Below, in pieces: positions 9,046 to 16,690 of a stretch of DNA of 58,986 bases. The translations under genes were made by a program, and so were the position numbers. Position 1 is the first letter of the stretch. The number at the start of each line of letters is the position of its first letter. The stretch lies in NCBI GenBank assembly GCA_900547975.1, contig URIX01000006.1, forward strand, positions 1 through 58,986, in the 5' to 3' direction. The notes under the pieces were generated by a model. The model did no database searches and was not told the origin of the DNA. It was given only the letters and a program-made list of their open reading frames with translations. This DNA is from an uncultured Eubacteriales bacterium (GTDB lineage: Bacteria > Bacillota > Clostridia > Christensenellales > CAG-917).

Positions 9046-9079
9046 GTTTTGCAAAAACCCTACTGTTTAGTAGGGTTTT
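9027..9079 (+). other. attL (53-bp att repeat)
   Basis: This segment is identical to 43543-43595. It covers the 3' half of the tRNA-Val T stem, the acceptor 3' strand, CCA and the tRNA terminator stem. The repeats diverge immediately on both sides. The exact crossover inside the 53 bp cannot be read from the sequence. Confidence 0.95.
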
Positions 9080-9087
9080 CTGTTTTT
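9054..9087 (+). terminator. Intrinsic terminator of tRNA-Val
   Basis: An 11-bp perfect stem (9054-9064 with 9069-9079) closes a GTTT loop and is followed by CTGTTTTTT. It lies inside the duplicated att sequence, so each end of the prophage keeps a copy. Confidence 0.85.
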
Positions 9088-9100
9088 TATAGTTGATTTT

Positions 9101-9167
9101 ATTGCGTGGAATTGCGTGGAATTGCGGCGGTTTTCGTGGGTTTTATTACATAATTTATTACATAATT
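9101..9167. repeat. Direct repeats beside attL, candidate integrase arm sites
   Basis: ATTGCGTGGA occurs at 9101 and 9111, with a third diverged copy at 9121. TTATTACATAATT occurs at 9143-9155 and 9155-9167, sharing one base. They lie between the att core and the integrase gene, where tyrosine integrases or excisionases often bind. Confidence 0.45.
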
Positions 9168-9177
9168 TTTCAAAAAA

Positions 9178-10287
9178 TCACAACAAAGAAACTGCTTTTG
9201 TTTTGTCGTCTTCTGTGTGGTGCGCATAAGTTTTAACAACTTGTTCGAGCGTATCACCGATTAGCGCGGCAATAACGCCAAAATTTGCGCCTTTGGACAT
9301 AAGCAACGAGACATAGGAATGTCGCAAATCGTGAATGCGGATTTTCTTTACGCCCGACTTTTCAATGCCTTTCGTCATAGCGTATTGTATGGCGTTTAGC
9401 GATACGGGGGTAGTGCCGCCGAATAAATAGTCGTTCGAGGCTGTACCTTTTGTTTTTTGAGCAATCCACGCATTGATAACGTCCTTTGCTTTGTTGGGTA
9501 ACGGAACATAGCGCGATTTATAGTTTTTTGTTTCCGTTATGTGATAAGGCGAGCCGTCCATAGTTTTGCGCGAGAGTGTGCCGTGTATATAGAGTTGCTT
9601 TCCGTCGTAGTCTTCTGTGCGCAGTGCTTCAAGTTCGCCAACGCGGCAACCGCAGTAAAAAAGGGTGGTGAAGATTGCGCAATGTCGCAAATCGTCAATA
9701 GAGGCTATGAAACGCTCAAATTCCGCTTCCGTCCATATTTGGCGAGGTTCTTTATTGATTTTGCGTTTCGGCATTTTAACGCCTTTAAGCGCGTCGTCAA
9801 GACCATAATGCTCAACGCACCAAGAATAAAAGACGGTGAACTGCCCATAAATCTTTTCCAACGTTTTTTGCGAATAAAGTTTGCCGTTATGGGTTTTTGC
9901 CCAGAGTTGGTCTTGCCAAGCAATTATATCTTGTTTGTTGACTGTTTGCATATCTCTGCCTGCAAAAAAGTCGTCGTAATGCTTTCTCGCGGTGTGTATA
10001 AAGTCATACAGAGAACTTTCTTTTACATTGTTTCTTGCAAATCCGAGATACTCGCGGCGCGCGAGTTCATAACGCACTACGACCTTTCCGTTATACTTTT
10101 GCGGCGCGGCGAGGTATTCTTCCATAAACTTCTCGTATGCTTGTTTGGCAAGTTTTTTTGTTTTGAATCCGCAAAGTTTCTTTTGCTTGCGACCGTCGGG
10201 CGTTTGTACATAAAAATAGATGTCATACAAAGTTCCGTTCTTCTTGGTTTCGCGTTCTTGAATGTTGTACTTAAATGTATTTGGCAT
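9178..10287 (-). CDS. int: Phage tyrosine integrase
   Basis: This 369-residue site-specific recombinase would integrate and excise the prophage at tRNA-Val. The N-terminal 60 residues resemble the arm-binding domain (YDIYFYVQTPDGRKQ). Residues 75-165 form the SAM-like core-binding domain. The catalytic domain shows the first arginine in CGCRVGELEAL, the HxxR box in HDLRHSYVSLLMSKG, and the nucleophilic tyrosine in VVKTYAHH. It is the gene nearest attL and is read toward it, the standard layout. It follows the T5orf172 gene by 3 bases and probably shares the repressor transcript. Confidence 0.96.
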   Translation of the reverse strand: MPNTFKYNIQERETKKNGTLYDIYFYVQTPDGRKQKKLCGFKTKKLAKQAYEKFMEEYLAAPQKYNGKVVVRYELARREYLGFARNNVKESSLYDFIHTARKHYDDFFAGRDMQTVNKQDIIAWQDQLWAKTHNGKLYSQKTLEKIYGQFTVFYSWCVEHYGLDDALKGVKMPKRKINKEPRQIWTEAEFERFIASIDDLRHCAIFTTLFYCGCRVGELEALRTEDYDGKQLYIHGTLSRKTMDGSPYHITETKNYKSRYVPLPNKAKDVINAWIAQKTKGTASNDYLFGGTTPVSLNAIQYAMTKGIEKSGVKKIRIHDLRHSYVSLLMSKGANFGVIAALIGDTLEQVVKTYAHHTEDDKTKAVSLL

Positions 10288-10290
10288 AGT

Positions 10291-11814
10291 TTAATCGTCA
10301 ATATCTTCTGTGTCAGATGCTACTTCGTCAAGGTCAATTTCATCGCTTAAACTACTCATTTCGCCATTTCCGATAGACAGAGATTGCCTATACTGTTCAG
10401 CAAGCATAGTAGTCTTAAACTCGGCTGTTGGGGCGAGTTCTTGAACGAGATTTTGAAGTTCGTCTATCGATATGGCAAAGAATTCTTTTCTAAAATTTAC
10501 TTTATTTACGCGTTGATTTGTTAGTATCTTATGCATCTTGTTTTCTAATGACACAGCATCATCAGAGAATATCATACCGTGAATATCAAACGGGAAAGGA
10601 ACAGATGCACTTCCAAGTTCATCTACGCGTTCTTGGGGATTCAATCTTCTCGTCATACCAATTTTGAAAACATTATCACCAAAAGAGCCAAGATTGCTGA
10701 TTATATATACATATCCTGCCTTACCATTTTGAAGATTGATAATATCTTCTTTCTTGCTCTCAACTTGTTCAAGTTGTGAATTGATTTCGTTGATGCGGTC
10801 GTTGATTTGGATTTGTCTTTCTTCGTCGGCATCTTGCAATTGTTCTTGAAGATTAAGGATTTCATTGCGATACTTGCGTTCTTCTTCCTCAACCTTTTTA
10901 CGTTGTTGTTCAAGCAATTTACGCTCTTCCGTTTCTTGACGCATTTGTTCACGCAATGCTCGTTGCTCTTCTTTGACACGTTCACGGATTGTGTAATACT
11001 CAAATTCGATTTGCACGACATTTTTATATAGCGTTTCAATTTCGCCGATGAAGTGGACAAGGGTGTTTACAATCGTTTGGTTTCCGTCCGAGGCGATTTT
11101 CAAATACTTTTGAATTACATTGTCAACGGATTTTAAGGACACGTCAAGTTTGTTCCCGTTCATTGAGAAAATAATGTTTTGAAGTTCCGCCTCTAATGCC
11201 ATAGTCATCAAAATGTAAATGGCTTTATTTGCTTTTGTGGTGTATTTCGCAAGATATTTTTGCGTAACAGTATCAATAGCGGCGCGGTTATCTTTTAGTT
11301 TTTTCCTCAAATCTTTCATATCCATACTGTGTGTATGCAATATGACTGACGGGGAGTATAGCACATCGTCTTCTATGATTGAGAATTTGCTCGAGAATTC
11401 TCGTCGTGCGCTTTCGGGAGCGGTGCACACTTTGTAATAAAAGTCTTCCGATTCAAACTGATTCATAAAACTTTTATATAAGGGTTTAATTTTTGCAACT
11501 TTTTTACTTGCAGTTTCCCAATCTTTTATCGCTTTTTGCAATGAATCGTTAGTATTTGACAATTCCTCGGTTTTGCTAATAATTTCGGTGTTAATTCTTG
11601 CAAGTTTTTTGTTTCTATCATCAATTTGGCGGTCGATTTTGTTAAGAGCCTCTGCTTGAACTTGACGCATTAAAGCCTCTTTATCTGCCAAACGCTTTTC
11701 AATCGAATCCAATGTAGCTTTTCTTTTTGCAACAGCCTCACAGTCTTTGCAAACGCCTTTATCGTTTACTTTGACAAATAATCCTTTCTTTCCACAAATA
11801 GTGCATTTTCCCAT
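10291..11814 (-). CDS. Coiled-coil protein with C-terminal T5orf172 (GIY-YIG-like) domain
   Basis: This 507-residue protein starts with two Cys pairs (CTICGKKG and CKDC), a small zinc-ribbon-like module. A long charged coiled coil covers roughly residues 30-110 and 250-360. The C-terminal domain (about 365-470, AGYVYIISN, FKIGMTRR, ENKMHKIL) matches the T5orf172/MUG113 type of GIY-YIG-related fold common in phage lysogeny regions. The role is not established; such genes often sit between repressor and integrase. A GGAGG site lies just before the ATG. It reads with the repressor and integrase as a leftward lysogeny operon. Confidence 0.8.
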   Translation of the reverse strand: MGKCTICGKKGLFVKVNDKGVCKDCEAVAKRKATLDSIEKRLADKEALMRQVQAEALNKIDRQIDDRNKKLARINTEIISKTEELSNTNDSLQKAIKDWETASKKVAKIKPLYKSFMNQFESEDFYYKVCTAPESARREFSSKFSIIEDDVLYSPSVILHTHSMDMKDLRKKLKDNRAAIDTVTQKYLAKYTTKANKAIYILMTMALEAELQNIIFSMNGNKLDVSLKSVDNVIQKYLKIASDGNQTIVNTLVHFIGEIETLYKNVVQIEFEYYTIRERVKEEQRALREQMRQETEERKLLEQQRKKVEEEERKYRNEILNLQEQLQDADEERQIQINDRINEINSQLEQVESKKEDIINLQNGKAGYVYIISNLGSFGDNVFKIGMTRRLNPQERVDELGSASVPFPFDIHGMIFSDDAVSLENKMHKILTNQRVNKVNFRKEFFAISIDELQNLVQELAPTAEFKTTMLAEQYRQSLSIGNGEMSSLSDEIDLDEVASDTEDIDD

Positions 11815-11878
11815 AGTAATCCTCCAAAAAATTAAGATAATATCTAAAAATAATATACCTTATATACCTTATACAAAA

Positions 11879-12517
11879 TCAAATATCTCGAATCAATTTT
11901 ACTGCCTTGCCGAGTATGCGGAACTGGTCAAATTCGTTCTCAAAAATGCGTCTCGTGTCATACTCGGGGTTGTTTGGGACAAGGTCAACATATTTATTCC
12001 CGGGCGAATACACAACTTTTTTGATTGTGGCTTCGTCGCCGTTGTAGATGATGACTGCCGTTGCGCCGCTATCCACGCTGTCGGCGCGCAGGACAAGCAC
12101 ACGGTCGCCGTCAAGTATCTTCGGGTACATAGAGTTGCCACGGACTTGAAGCACGAAATAATCGCTTGCAGGACGTCCGCCAAGCATTTCAAGCGGTATA
12201 GAGATAAGGTCGCCTGTGCTTAATTCTTCGACCGCGCCATCAAAACCAGCCTTGATTATGCCAATCACTCGGAACGGAACGATAGCGTCAGGCACATACG
12301 CGTTGTCTATTGTACGCGAATGCGCGCTCGCGTCACGTCCGAGAAGATAGTCAACGGATACGCCGAAATAATCGGCAATCTTAAAAATCGTTTTTTGGTC
12401 GGGTTCAAACAATCCGTTCTCCCATCCCGAAAGAGTTTGTTGCGAAATATTAAATAATCGGGCAAGTTGAGTTTGTGTCAGCTTTTTTGCCTTTCGTAAT
12501 TCTTTTATTCTATTCAT
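11879..12517 (-). CDS. CI-like repressor with S24 peptidase domain
   Basis: This 212-residue repressor has an N-terminal XRE helix-turn-helix (ELRKAKKLTQTQLARLFNIS, residues 4-60). Its C-terminal LexA/UmuD-like self-cleavage domain has the nucleophilic serine in GNSMYP and the lysine in ATIKKV. KAGFDG between the domains is a plausible Ala-Gly cleavage site, so induction through RecA and DNA damage is expected. The start at 12517 was chosen because the HTH begins there after GAGAG; an upstream extension would be low-complexity and would cross the operators. It is divergent from the Cro-like genes and should hold lysogeny by binding the four operators. Confidence 0.92.
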   Translation of the reverse strand: MNRIKELRKAKKLTQTQLARLFNISQQTLSGWENGLFEPDQKTIFKIADYFGVSVDYLLGRDASAHSRTIDNAYVPDAIVPFRVIGIIKAGFDGAVEELSTGDLISIPLEMLGGRPASDYFVLQVRGNSMYPKILDGDRVLVLRADSVDSGATAVIIYNGDEATIKKVVYSPGNKYVDLVPNNPEYDTRRIFENEFDQFRILGKAVKLIRDI

Positions 12518-12536
12518 TTGCTCTCTCCTAAAAACC

Positions 12537-12555
12537 ATACAAGTATACCTTGTAT
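12537..12555. promoter_or_regulatory. Operator 1 of the lysogeny switch
   Basis: Perfect 7-bp inverted half-sites ATACAAG and CTTGTAT are separated by 5 bases. The site lies just downstream of the repressor promoter -10, between promoter and repressor gene. Confidence 0.75.
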
Positions 12556-12559
12556 TTTT

Positions 12560-12589
12560 AGTATACCAACACAACTTGTATTTTTGCAA
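12560..12589 (-). promoter_or_regulatory. Repressor promoter (PRM-like)
   Basis: On the minus strand TTGCAA (12589-12584) and TATACT (12565-12560) are 18 bases apart. Operators 1 and 2 overlap its start and spacer, which suggests autoregulation or Cro repression of the repressor operon. Confidence 0.6.
12563..12581. promoter_or_regulatory. Operator 2 of the lysogeny switch
   Basis: The right half CTTGTAT is perfect and the left half ATACCAA differs at two bases from ATACAAG; the spacer is again 5 bases. It covers the spacer of the repressor promoter. Confidence 0.65.
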
Positions 12590-12607
12590 TATCTCACACG
12601 AAAAAAA

Positions 12608-12626
12608 ATACCAACTAAATTTGTAA
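12608..12626. promoter_or_regulatory. Operator 3 of the lysogeny switch
   Basis: ATACCAA, 5 bases, TTTGTAA: the same 19-bp architecture with degenerate half-sites. It lies 6 bases upstream of the early promoter -35. Confidence 0.55.
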
Positions 12627-12632
12627 AAAGTA

Positions 12633-12659
12633 TTGACATATCGGTAAAATCGGTATAAT
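12633..12659 (+). promoter_or_regulatory. Early promoter (PR-like)
   Basis: TTGACA at 12633-12638 and TATAAT at 12654-12659 are perfect hexamers with a 15-base spacer, shorter than ideal. Operator 3 lies just upstream and operator 4 covers the expected start site, so a repressor could shut it tightly. It drives the rightward early genes from 12703. Confidence 0.75.
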
Positions 12660-12667
12660 ATGTATCC

Positions 12668-12686
12668 ATACAAGGAAAACTTGTAC
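12668..12686. promoter_or_regulatory. Operator 4 of the lysogeny switch
   Basis: ATACAAG, 5 bases, CTTGTAC: 13 of the 14 half-site bases match operator 1. It lies between the early promoter -10 and the first early gene. Confidence 0.75.
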
Positions 12687-12702
12687 AAACAAGGAGAGAG
12701 AA

Positions 12703-12930
12703 ATGGAAAGAGGAGCAAATCAAGTGGAAAAACAAATTGTTTGCAAAGATGACTTTTTGAGCATTTTGAAGCAGTCGAAACTATCGTGTCGCGAACTTGC
12801 AAAAGTCAGCGGCGTGAGGCAATCGACAATCGAAAAATGGGTTTATTGCGGCGCACAAATGTCGCTTGAAAACGCAATCATAGTGCTTGCCGCACTTGGT
12901 TACAAATTGACAATAGAGGAGGGGCTATGA
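12703..12930 (+). CDS. Small HTH protein, Cro-like candidate
   Basis: This 75-residue protein has a helix-turn-helix in CRELAKVSGVRQSTIEKWV followed by a second helical region (LENAIIVLAALGYKL). It is the first gene after the early promoter, with AAGGAGAG just upstream. The position and fold suggest a Cro-type antirepressor of the switch. Its stop overlaps the next gene's start as ATGA. Which of the two adjacent HTH proteins acts as Cro cannot be decided from sequence. Confidence 0.75.
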   Translation: MERGANQVEKQIVCKDDFLSILKQSKLSCRELAKVSGVRQSTIEKWVYCGAQMSLENAIIVLAALGYKLTIEEGL

Positions 12931-13121
12931 CGTTTAAGGAACTTCTAAAACACAAAGGTATCACACAAGAAGAACTTGCACGAGCTGTGGGTGTCTCACA
13001 ATCGGCAGTATCGGCGTGGTGTTGCGGCGAGTGTAGACCGAACACGGCAAAACTCGGAAGAATTGCCAAAGCGTTGGGCGTATCGATAAACAAACTCGTT
13101 GCAAGTTTTGAGCAGGAGTGA
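12927..13121 (+). CDS. XRE-family HTH protein, Cro-like
   Basis: This 64-residue protein consists almost entirely of one XRE domain (KGITQEELARAVGVSQSAVSAW, then AKLGRIAKALGVSINKLV). It is a good size for a Cro repressor. It overlaps the previous HTH gene by 4 bases and is followed 3 bases later by another small DNA-binding candidate. It probably competes with CI at the operators at 12537-12686. Confidence 0.85.
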   Translation: MTFKELLKHKGITQEELARAVGVSQSAVSAWCCGECRPNTAKLGRIAKALGVSINKLVASFEQE

Positions 13122-13124
13122 GAA

Positions 13125-13340
13125 ATGACTTACATAGAACGCGAAGAAATTATGAGCAGAGACGTTATGACGGGTGCGGATATTCAGAAACTGCAAGGGT
13201 GCAACGCATCGCAAGCAAGTCGTATCATCACCGACATCAAATACGTCATTGAAAAACGGGGTGACAAACCGCGTATCAACCAGCGAGGGAAACTGCACAC
13301 GCAGGACTACTGCGATTACTACAACATCAAAAGATTTTGA
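13125..13340 (+). CDS. Small winged-helix-like protein, possible excisionase or regulator
   Basis: This 71-residue protein contains the pattern GADIQKLQGCNASQASRIITDI followed by a basic GDKPRINQRGKL segment and a DYCDYYNI end. That arrangement resembles small phage HTH/excisionase-like proteins that bind DNA with a short wing. No excisionase is identified elsewhere in the prophage, so this and the two preceding genes are candidates. Function is inferred from size, fold pattern and position only. Confidence 0.5.
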   Translation: MTYIEREEIMSRDVMTGADIQKLQGCNASQASRIITDIKYVIEKRGDKPRINQRGKLHTQDYCDYYNIKRF

Positions 13341-13349
13341 GCGAGGGAT

Positions 13350-13922
13350 ATGATGAAAACATTTACAAAACAAGAACTTAAAGAGATTTTGAGAAAACAC
13401 AAACTTTGGTTGAAAGATAGCGACCAACAAGACGCAGAGCGTGCGAACTTGTCGGGTGCGGACTTGTCGCGTGCGAACTTGTCGGGTGCGGACTTGTCGT
13501 GTGCGGACTTGTCGTGTGCGGACTTGTCGTGTGCGAACTTGTCGGGTGCGGACTTGTCGTGTGCGAACTTGTCGGGTGCGAAAAACATTCCTTTTGTACC
13601 TTACGCTTGCCCAGACTTCGGCTCGTTCATAGGTTATAAAAAAGCACGAGGCTTGATTGTGGAACTCGAAATATTGAGCGACGCAAAACGTGTATCGGCA
13701 ACGGGAAGAAAGTGTCGGTGCGACAAAGCGAAAGTGTTGTCAATTCAAAACATAGACGGTACACCGAGCGTTAATTCGAGCGTTGCAAGCGATAGAGATT
13801 CAAAGTTCATTTATAAGGTGGGTGAAATAGTCACGGTTGACGACTTTGACGAAAACCGTTGGAACGAGTGTTCGACCGGTATTCACTTTTTTATAAACAG
13901 ACAAGAGGCGGTGAATTACTAA
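13350..13922 (+). CDS. Pentapeptide-repeat protein
   Basis: This 190-residue protein has about ten pentapeptide repeats of the A(D/N)LSx type at residues 30-80, expected to form a right-handed beta-helix. A C-terminal domain (residues 80-190, IPFVPYACPDFGSFIGYKKA to STGIHFFINRQEA) is of a kind often joined to such repeats in phages. The DNA encoding the repeats (13437-13580) is nearly perfect 15-bp tandem copies, so the repeat number may change easily. Some pentapeptide proteins mimic DNA and bind gyrase, but nothing here proves that. ATGs at 13350 and 13353 are both possible starts. Confidence 0.8.
   Translation: MMKTFTKQELKEILRKHKLWLKDSDQQDAERANLSGADLSRANLSGADLSCADLSCADLSCANLSGADLSCANLSGAKNIPFVPYACPDFGSFIGYKKARGLIVELEILSDAKRVSATGRKCRCDKAKVLSIQNIDGTPSVNSSVASDRDSKFIYKVGEIVTVDDFDENRWNECSTGIHFFINRQEAVNY
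13437..13580 (+). repeat. 15-bp tandem repeats inside the pentapeptide gene
   Basis: About nine to ten copies of a 15-bp unit (gtgcggacttgtcgt with few substitutions) run head to tail in frame. They are much more alike at DNA level than the protein needs, including synonymous positions, which points to recent expansion by slippage or recombination. Confidence 0.85.
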
Positions 13923-14095
13923 TGAGAATCGACAAATTTATGAACGAACTTTCAAAGATGATTTTTGAACACGGCGACACCTGCAAGGTGATGACCGTCA
14001 TCGCCAAAAAGAGCGCAGAGCAAGAAAGAAAAAGCAACCTGCATCCGAGTATGGCACAAGCACTCGCGCCGTTCACGAAAGGACTTGCAAAATGA
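13922..14095 (+). CDS. Small phage protein, unknown
   Basis: This 57-residue protein (MRIDKFMNELSKMIFEHGD) has no recognised domain. The start at 13922 shares one base with the preceding stop (TAATG), and the end overlaps the next gene as ATGA, so it belongs to the early operon. The AEQERK segment and mixed charge suggest a soluble helical protein. Confidence 0.6.
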   Translation: MRIDKFMNELSKMIFEHGDTCKVMTVIAKKSAEQERKSNLHPSMAQALAPFTKGLAK

Positions 14096-14457
14096 ACAAA
14101 TATCGAATTGTTGAAAAGGATTTGTGTTGGCGCGGCGAGTTCCTTCGCAAAGTGTATGTCGTCGAAAAGTATACGTTTTTGAAAAACGGTTTCCACTTGA
14201 TGGATTGGGTACAAATAACAACTGATTTTTGGCATAAGGAAGAAGCCGAAAACTGGTTAAATAAAAAACTTTGTGAAGAACAAATCGACGATATGCGGTT
14301 AGCGAAAAGGGAAGCCGAACAGGCAAAACACCCGAAAGAACCGCCAAAGAGAGTTGTACATCGTTACACGGCAGAATCGGACAGCATACTCGAACCGTGG
14401 GGCGTTGGAAAAATAACGTCGAGGCTTGATGAAAGAACAGGCTCGGCAGATAGATGA
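14092..14457 (+). CDS. Hypothetical early phage protein
   Basis: This 121-residue basic protein starts MNKYRIVEKDLCWRGEFLRK. Residues 10-60 look like mixed beta strands and residues 60-85 like a charged helix with many Lys and Glu. No family is recognised. It overlaps the upstream gene by 4 bases and precedes the Rad52-like gene by 12. Confidence 0.6.
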   Translation: MNKYRIVEKDLCWRGEFLRKVYVVEKYTFLKNGFHLMDWVQITTDFWHKEEAENWLNKKLCEEQIDDMRLAKREAEQAKHPKEPPKRVVHRYTAESDSILEPWGVGKITSRLDERTGSADR

Positions 14458-14469
14458 GGGATATAAAAG

Positions 14470-15231
14470 ATGAACAAATTTAGAACTTTAAGAGCGGACG
14501 AGTTGGACTGCCGCGTAGGAACTTGCAACGATAAAGGCTTTTCATTGTTGCTGTACAAAGACGCACGGTGCGACCAAAACGTCCTTGACGAAACCGTCGG
14601 CGCGGAGAACTGGCAAAGAGACCATAAGGAAGTCAAAGGCAATCTTTTTTGCGGCGTGTCGATTTGGGATGAGAGCAAAAAGCAATGGATTACCAAATGG
14701 GATTGTGGCGTTGAAAGCAACACCGAGAAAGAGAAAGGCGAGGCTTCTGATAGTTTCAAGCGTGCGTGCTTCAACTGGGGTATCGGCAGAGAACTCTATA
14801 CGGCACCGTTTATTTACATCAAAGGCAACACCGAAAAGAACTCAAAGGGCAATCTCGTACCGACGTTCAAGCGTATGGAAGTCGGCGAAATCGAGTACGA
14901 AGACGGCAAGATAACGCAACTCGTCATTTTGGGTGACGGACAAGCGATATTTACATACGGCAAACGAGGCTCTCAAACGCAAAATAACGAACGTCAGCCA
15001 AAAAACGAGCAATCTTACGGTAACAATGCCGAGATGACCTTGATGCAAGCCTACGAGATGAAAACGGCAAAAGGGACGGCATACGGCGCACTAAAAGACG
15101 AAAACCTTGAATACATCATCGAACATTCAAAGGTTGAAAGTAGCGTAAAGGCGGCAAAGATGATATTGGAAGACAGACGAACATCGGAAGATTTAATGCC
15201 GCTCGGAGATGATGACGTTCCGTGGAATTGA
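14470..15231 (+). CDS. Rad52/Rad22-family single-strand annealing protein
   Basis: This 253-residue protein matches phage Rad52-type annealing proteins (Sak group). Residues 1-150 contain the typical LLLYKDARCDQNVLDE, the catalytic-core-like segment ending in GVES and TEKEKGEASDSFKRAC, then FNWGIGRELYTAPFIYI. The C-terminal part is variable and charged. It should anneal single strands during phage recombination and DNA repair. The next gene encodes a NinB-like protein and the following one a GIY-YIG nuclease, forming a recombination block. No partner exonuclease or single-strand-binding protein is seen in the block. Confidence 0.85.
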   Translation: MNKFRTLRADELDCRVGTCNDKGFSLLLYKDARCDQNVLDETVGAENWQRDHKEVKGNLFCGVSIWDESKKQWITKWDCGVESNTEKEKGEASDSFKRACFNWGIGRELYTAPFIYIKGNTEKNSKGNLVPTFKRMEVGEIEYEDGKITQLVILGDGQAIFTYGKRGSQTQNNERQPKNEQSYGNNAEMTLMQAYEMKTAKGTAYGALKDENLEYIIEHSKVESSVKAAKMILEDRRTSEDLMPLGDDDVPWN

Positions 15232-15239
15232 GGTGAACG

Positions 15240-15764
15240 ATGAAAATCAAAGCAACATTTACAAGAGCATTGCAGGGCGAGTTCGGGGCGCACGAAGTGA
15301 CTTTCACAACTTACGACAAAAACGCCGTCTTGCAACTCAAAACACAGGACAGAACAAAGCCGTTGAGCCTTGAAGTGAAACAGTACCGGGAACAACGCTC
15401 GCTTGACGCAAACGCATACTTCCACGTCCTCGTCAGCAAGATTGCCGAAATGGACTATCAGAGCATTGACGATGTGAAGCGACAACTTGTGTGTGACTAC
15501 GGAACGGTCGCGTTTATAGCGAGAATCCCGGCAAGCGCGAACCTCGACGACATCTATAAGTATTCAAGGCTTATCGGCGAAAGCAAAGGAACGAAAGAGC
15601 TGTGCAACGACTGGTACATATTCAAGCCGACGCACACGCTCGACACGAAAGAGATGTCAAGGCTTATCGAGGGAACTGTCCAAGAGGCGCAACAACTCGG
15701 CATAGAAACGAGAACGCCCGAACAACTGCAAGAACTCTTATCACTTTGGGGGCAAAAGGAATGA
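15240..15764 (+). CDS. NinB-like recombination accessory protein (tentative)
   Basis: This 174-residue protein contains EQRSLDANAYFHVLVSKIAE, the pattern of phage NinB/Orf-like proteins (residues 45-80), and a conserved ending YDTKEM-like (LDTKEMSRLIEGTV) with ETRTPEQLQELLSLWG. Such proteins often sit with annealing proteins and bind single-stranded DNA, but the family link here is by pattern only. It overlaps the GIY-YIG gene as ATGA. Confidence 0.6.
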   Translation: MKIKATFTRALQGEFGAHEVTFTTYDKNAVLQLKTQDRTKPLSLEVKQYREQRSLDANAYFHVLVSKIAEMDYQSIDDVKRQLVCDYGTVAFIARIPASANLDDIYKYSRLIGESKGTKELCNDWYIFKPTHTLDTKEMSRLIEGTVQEAQQLGIETRTPEQLQELLSLWGQKE

Positions 15765-16327
15765 ACTACATCGAACGAGAAAATGCCAACAAAAGGAAGT
15801 GGACATACAACTTTGGAGAAATCATCGATACAAGCGGCATATACATCCTCACGAGGATAGACGAGAACGGAATAAAGTATGCATATGTTGGTCAAGCAAA
15901 ACGCATATTGACAAGGCTTGCGCAACATCTCGATGGATACCAACATATCGATTTGAGTTTGAAAAAACACGGGTTATTTTGTTCTGACAATCTGACGGGA
16001 TGGAACTTAAACATAATAGCCTGCTCGATTGATGACTTGGATGAAAGGGAGCGTCACTACATCAAATACTGCGCCGACAGAGGCTATCAGTTGCGAAATA
16101 AGACGGCTGGCGGACAAGACAAAGGCAAGCACGGAATTGCTCCCAACAAGCCGCCAAAGGGCTACTACGACGGCGTGGCGCAAGGCGAAAAGAATGTCAA
16201 AAAACAAGTCGCAATTTTGTTTGAAAAATACCTTGACGCAAGCATAAAAGGCGCACCGAACAAAATCAAAGAACGCAAGCTAAACGAGTTTTTCGATTAT
16301 ATCAAAACCGACAATCTAACGGGGTGA
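15761..16327 (+). CDS. GIY-YIG nuclease domain protein
   Basis: This 188-residue protein has a GIY-YIG fold at residues 20-110: GIYILTRI, then AYVGQAK, the catalytic arginine in LTRLAQH, and the acidic-plus-Asn end in DERERHYI and LRNKTAGGQ. A basic C-terminal half (residues 110-188) could bind DNA. The start at 15761 overlaps the previous stop as ATGA. It may be a free-standing homing-type nuclease or a branched-DNA nuclease working with the annealing protein. It is distinct from the T5orf172 protein at 10291. Confidence 0.8.
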   Translation: MNYIERENANKRKWTYNFGEIIDTSGIYILTRIDENGIKYAYVGQAKRILTRLAQHLDGYQHIDLSLKKHGLFCSDNLTGWNLNIIACSIDDLDERERHYIKYCADRGYQLRNKTAGGQDKGKHGIAPNKPPKGYYDGVAQGEKNVKKQVAILFEKYLDASIKGAPNKIKERKLNEFFDYIKTDNLTG

Positions 16328-16330
16328 ATT

Positions 16331-16690
16331 ATGGATTTTAAGAAACCATTGACGGAAAATATGAAGCAAAAGGCAAGGGCGGTTGTGGACTATCTAAAAG
16401 CCAACGAACGCTTTGTCGAAAAAGAAGAATTGCAGGCTGTCATCGGTTGCACAAACGAGCGCACCGTGCGTGACGTGATAGCATACGTTGCACTTTATTA
16501 TCCGATAATCGCAAACAGCAAGCAGAGCGGCTATAAACTCGCGAGACGAATGAGCGACCTCGAAGACGTAAGGCAGACATGGGCGGAACAATCGTCACGG
16601 CAAATCGAACTCGAACGGCGTATGCAACCGCTAATCCGTTTCTGCGAAAAGGCAGAGAAAAAACGTGAGGTGAGCAATGGCAGAGTATAA
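16331..16690 (+). CDS. Winged-helix-like early protein
   Basis: This 119-residue protein has a helix-turn-helix pattern in VEKEELQAVIGCTNERTVRDVIAYV followed by a wing-like NSKQSGYKLAR. The C-terminal third is a charged helix. It overlaps the replisome organiser by 14 bases, so a role in replication initiation or its control is plausible. No exact family is recognised. Confidence 0.6.
   Translation: MDFKKPLTENMKQKARAVVDYLKANERFVEKEELQAVIGCTNERTVRDVIAYVALYYPIIANSKQSGYKLARRMSDLEDVRQTWAEQSSRQIELERRMQPLIRFCEKAEKKREVSNGRV

Noticed and set aside
13437..13580. Regular short repeats that could suggest a CRISPR array
   Set aside because: Units are 15 bp, contiguous without spacers, in frame and encode a pentapeptide beta-helix; no cas genes are nearby.
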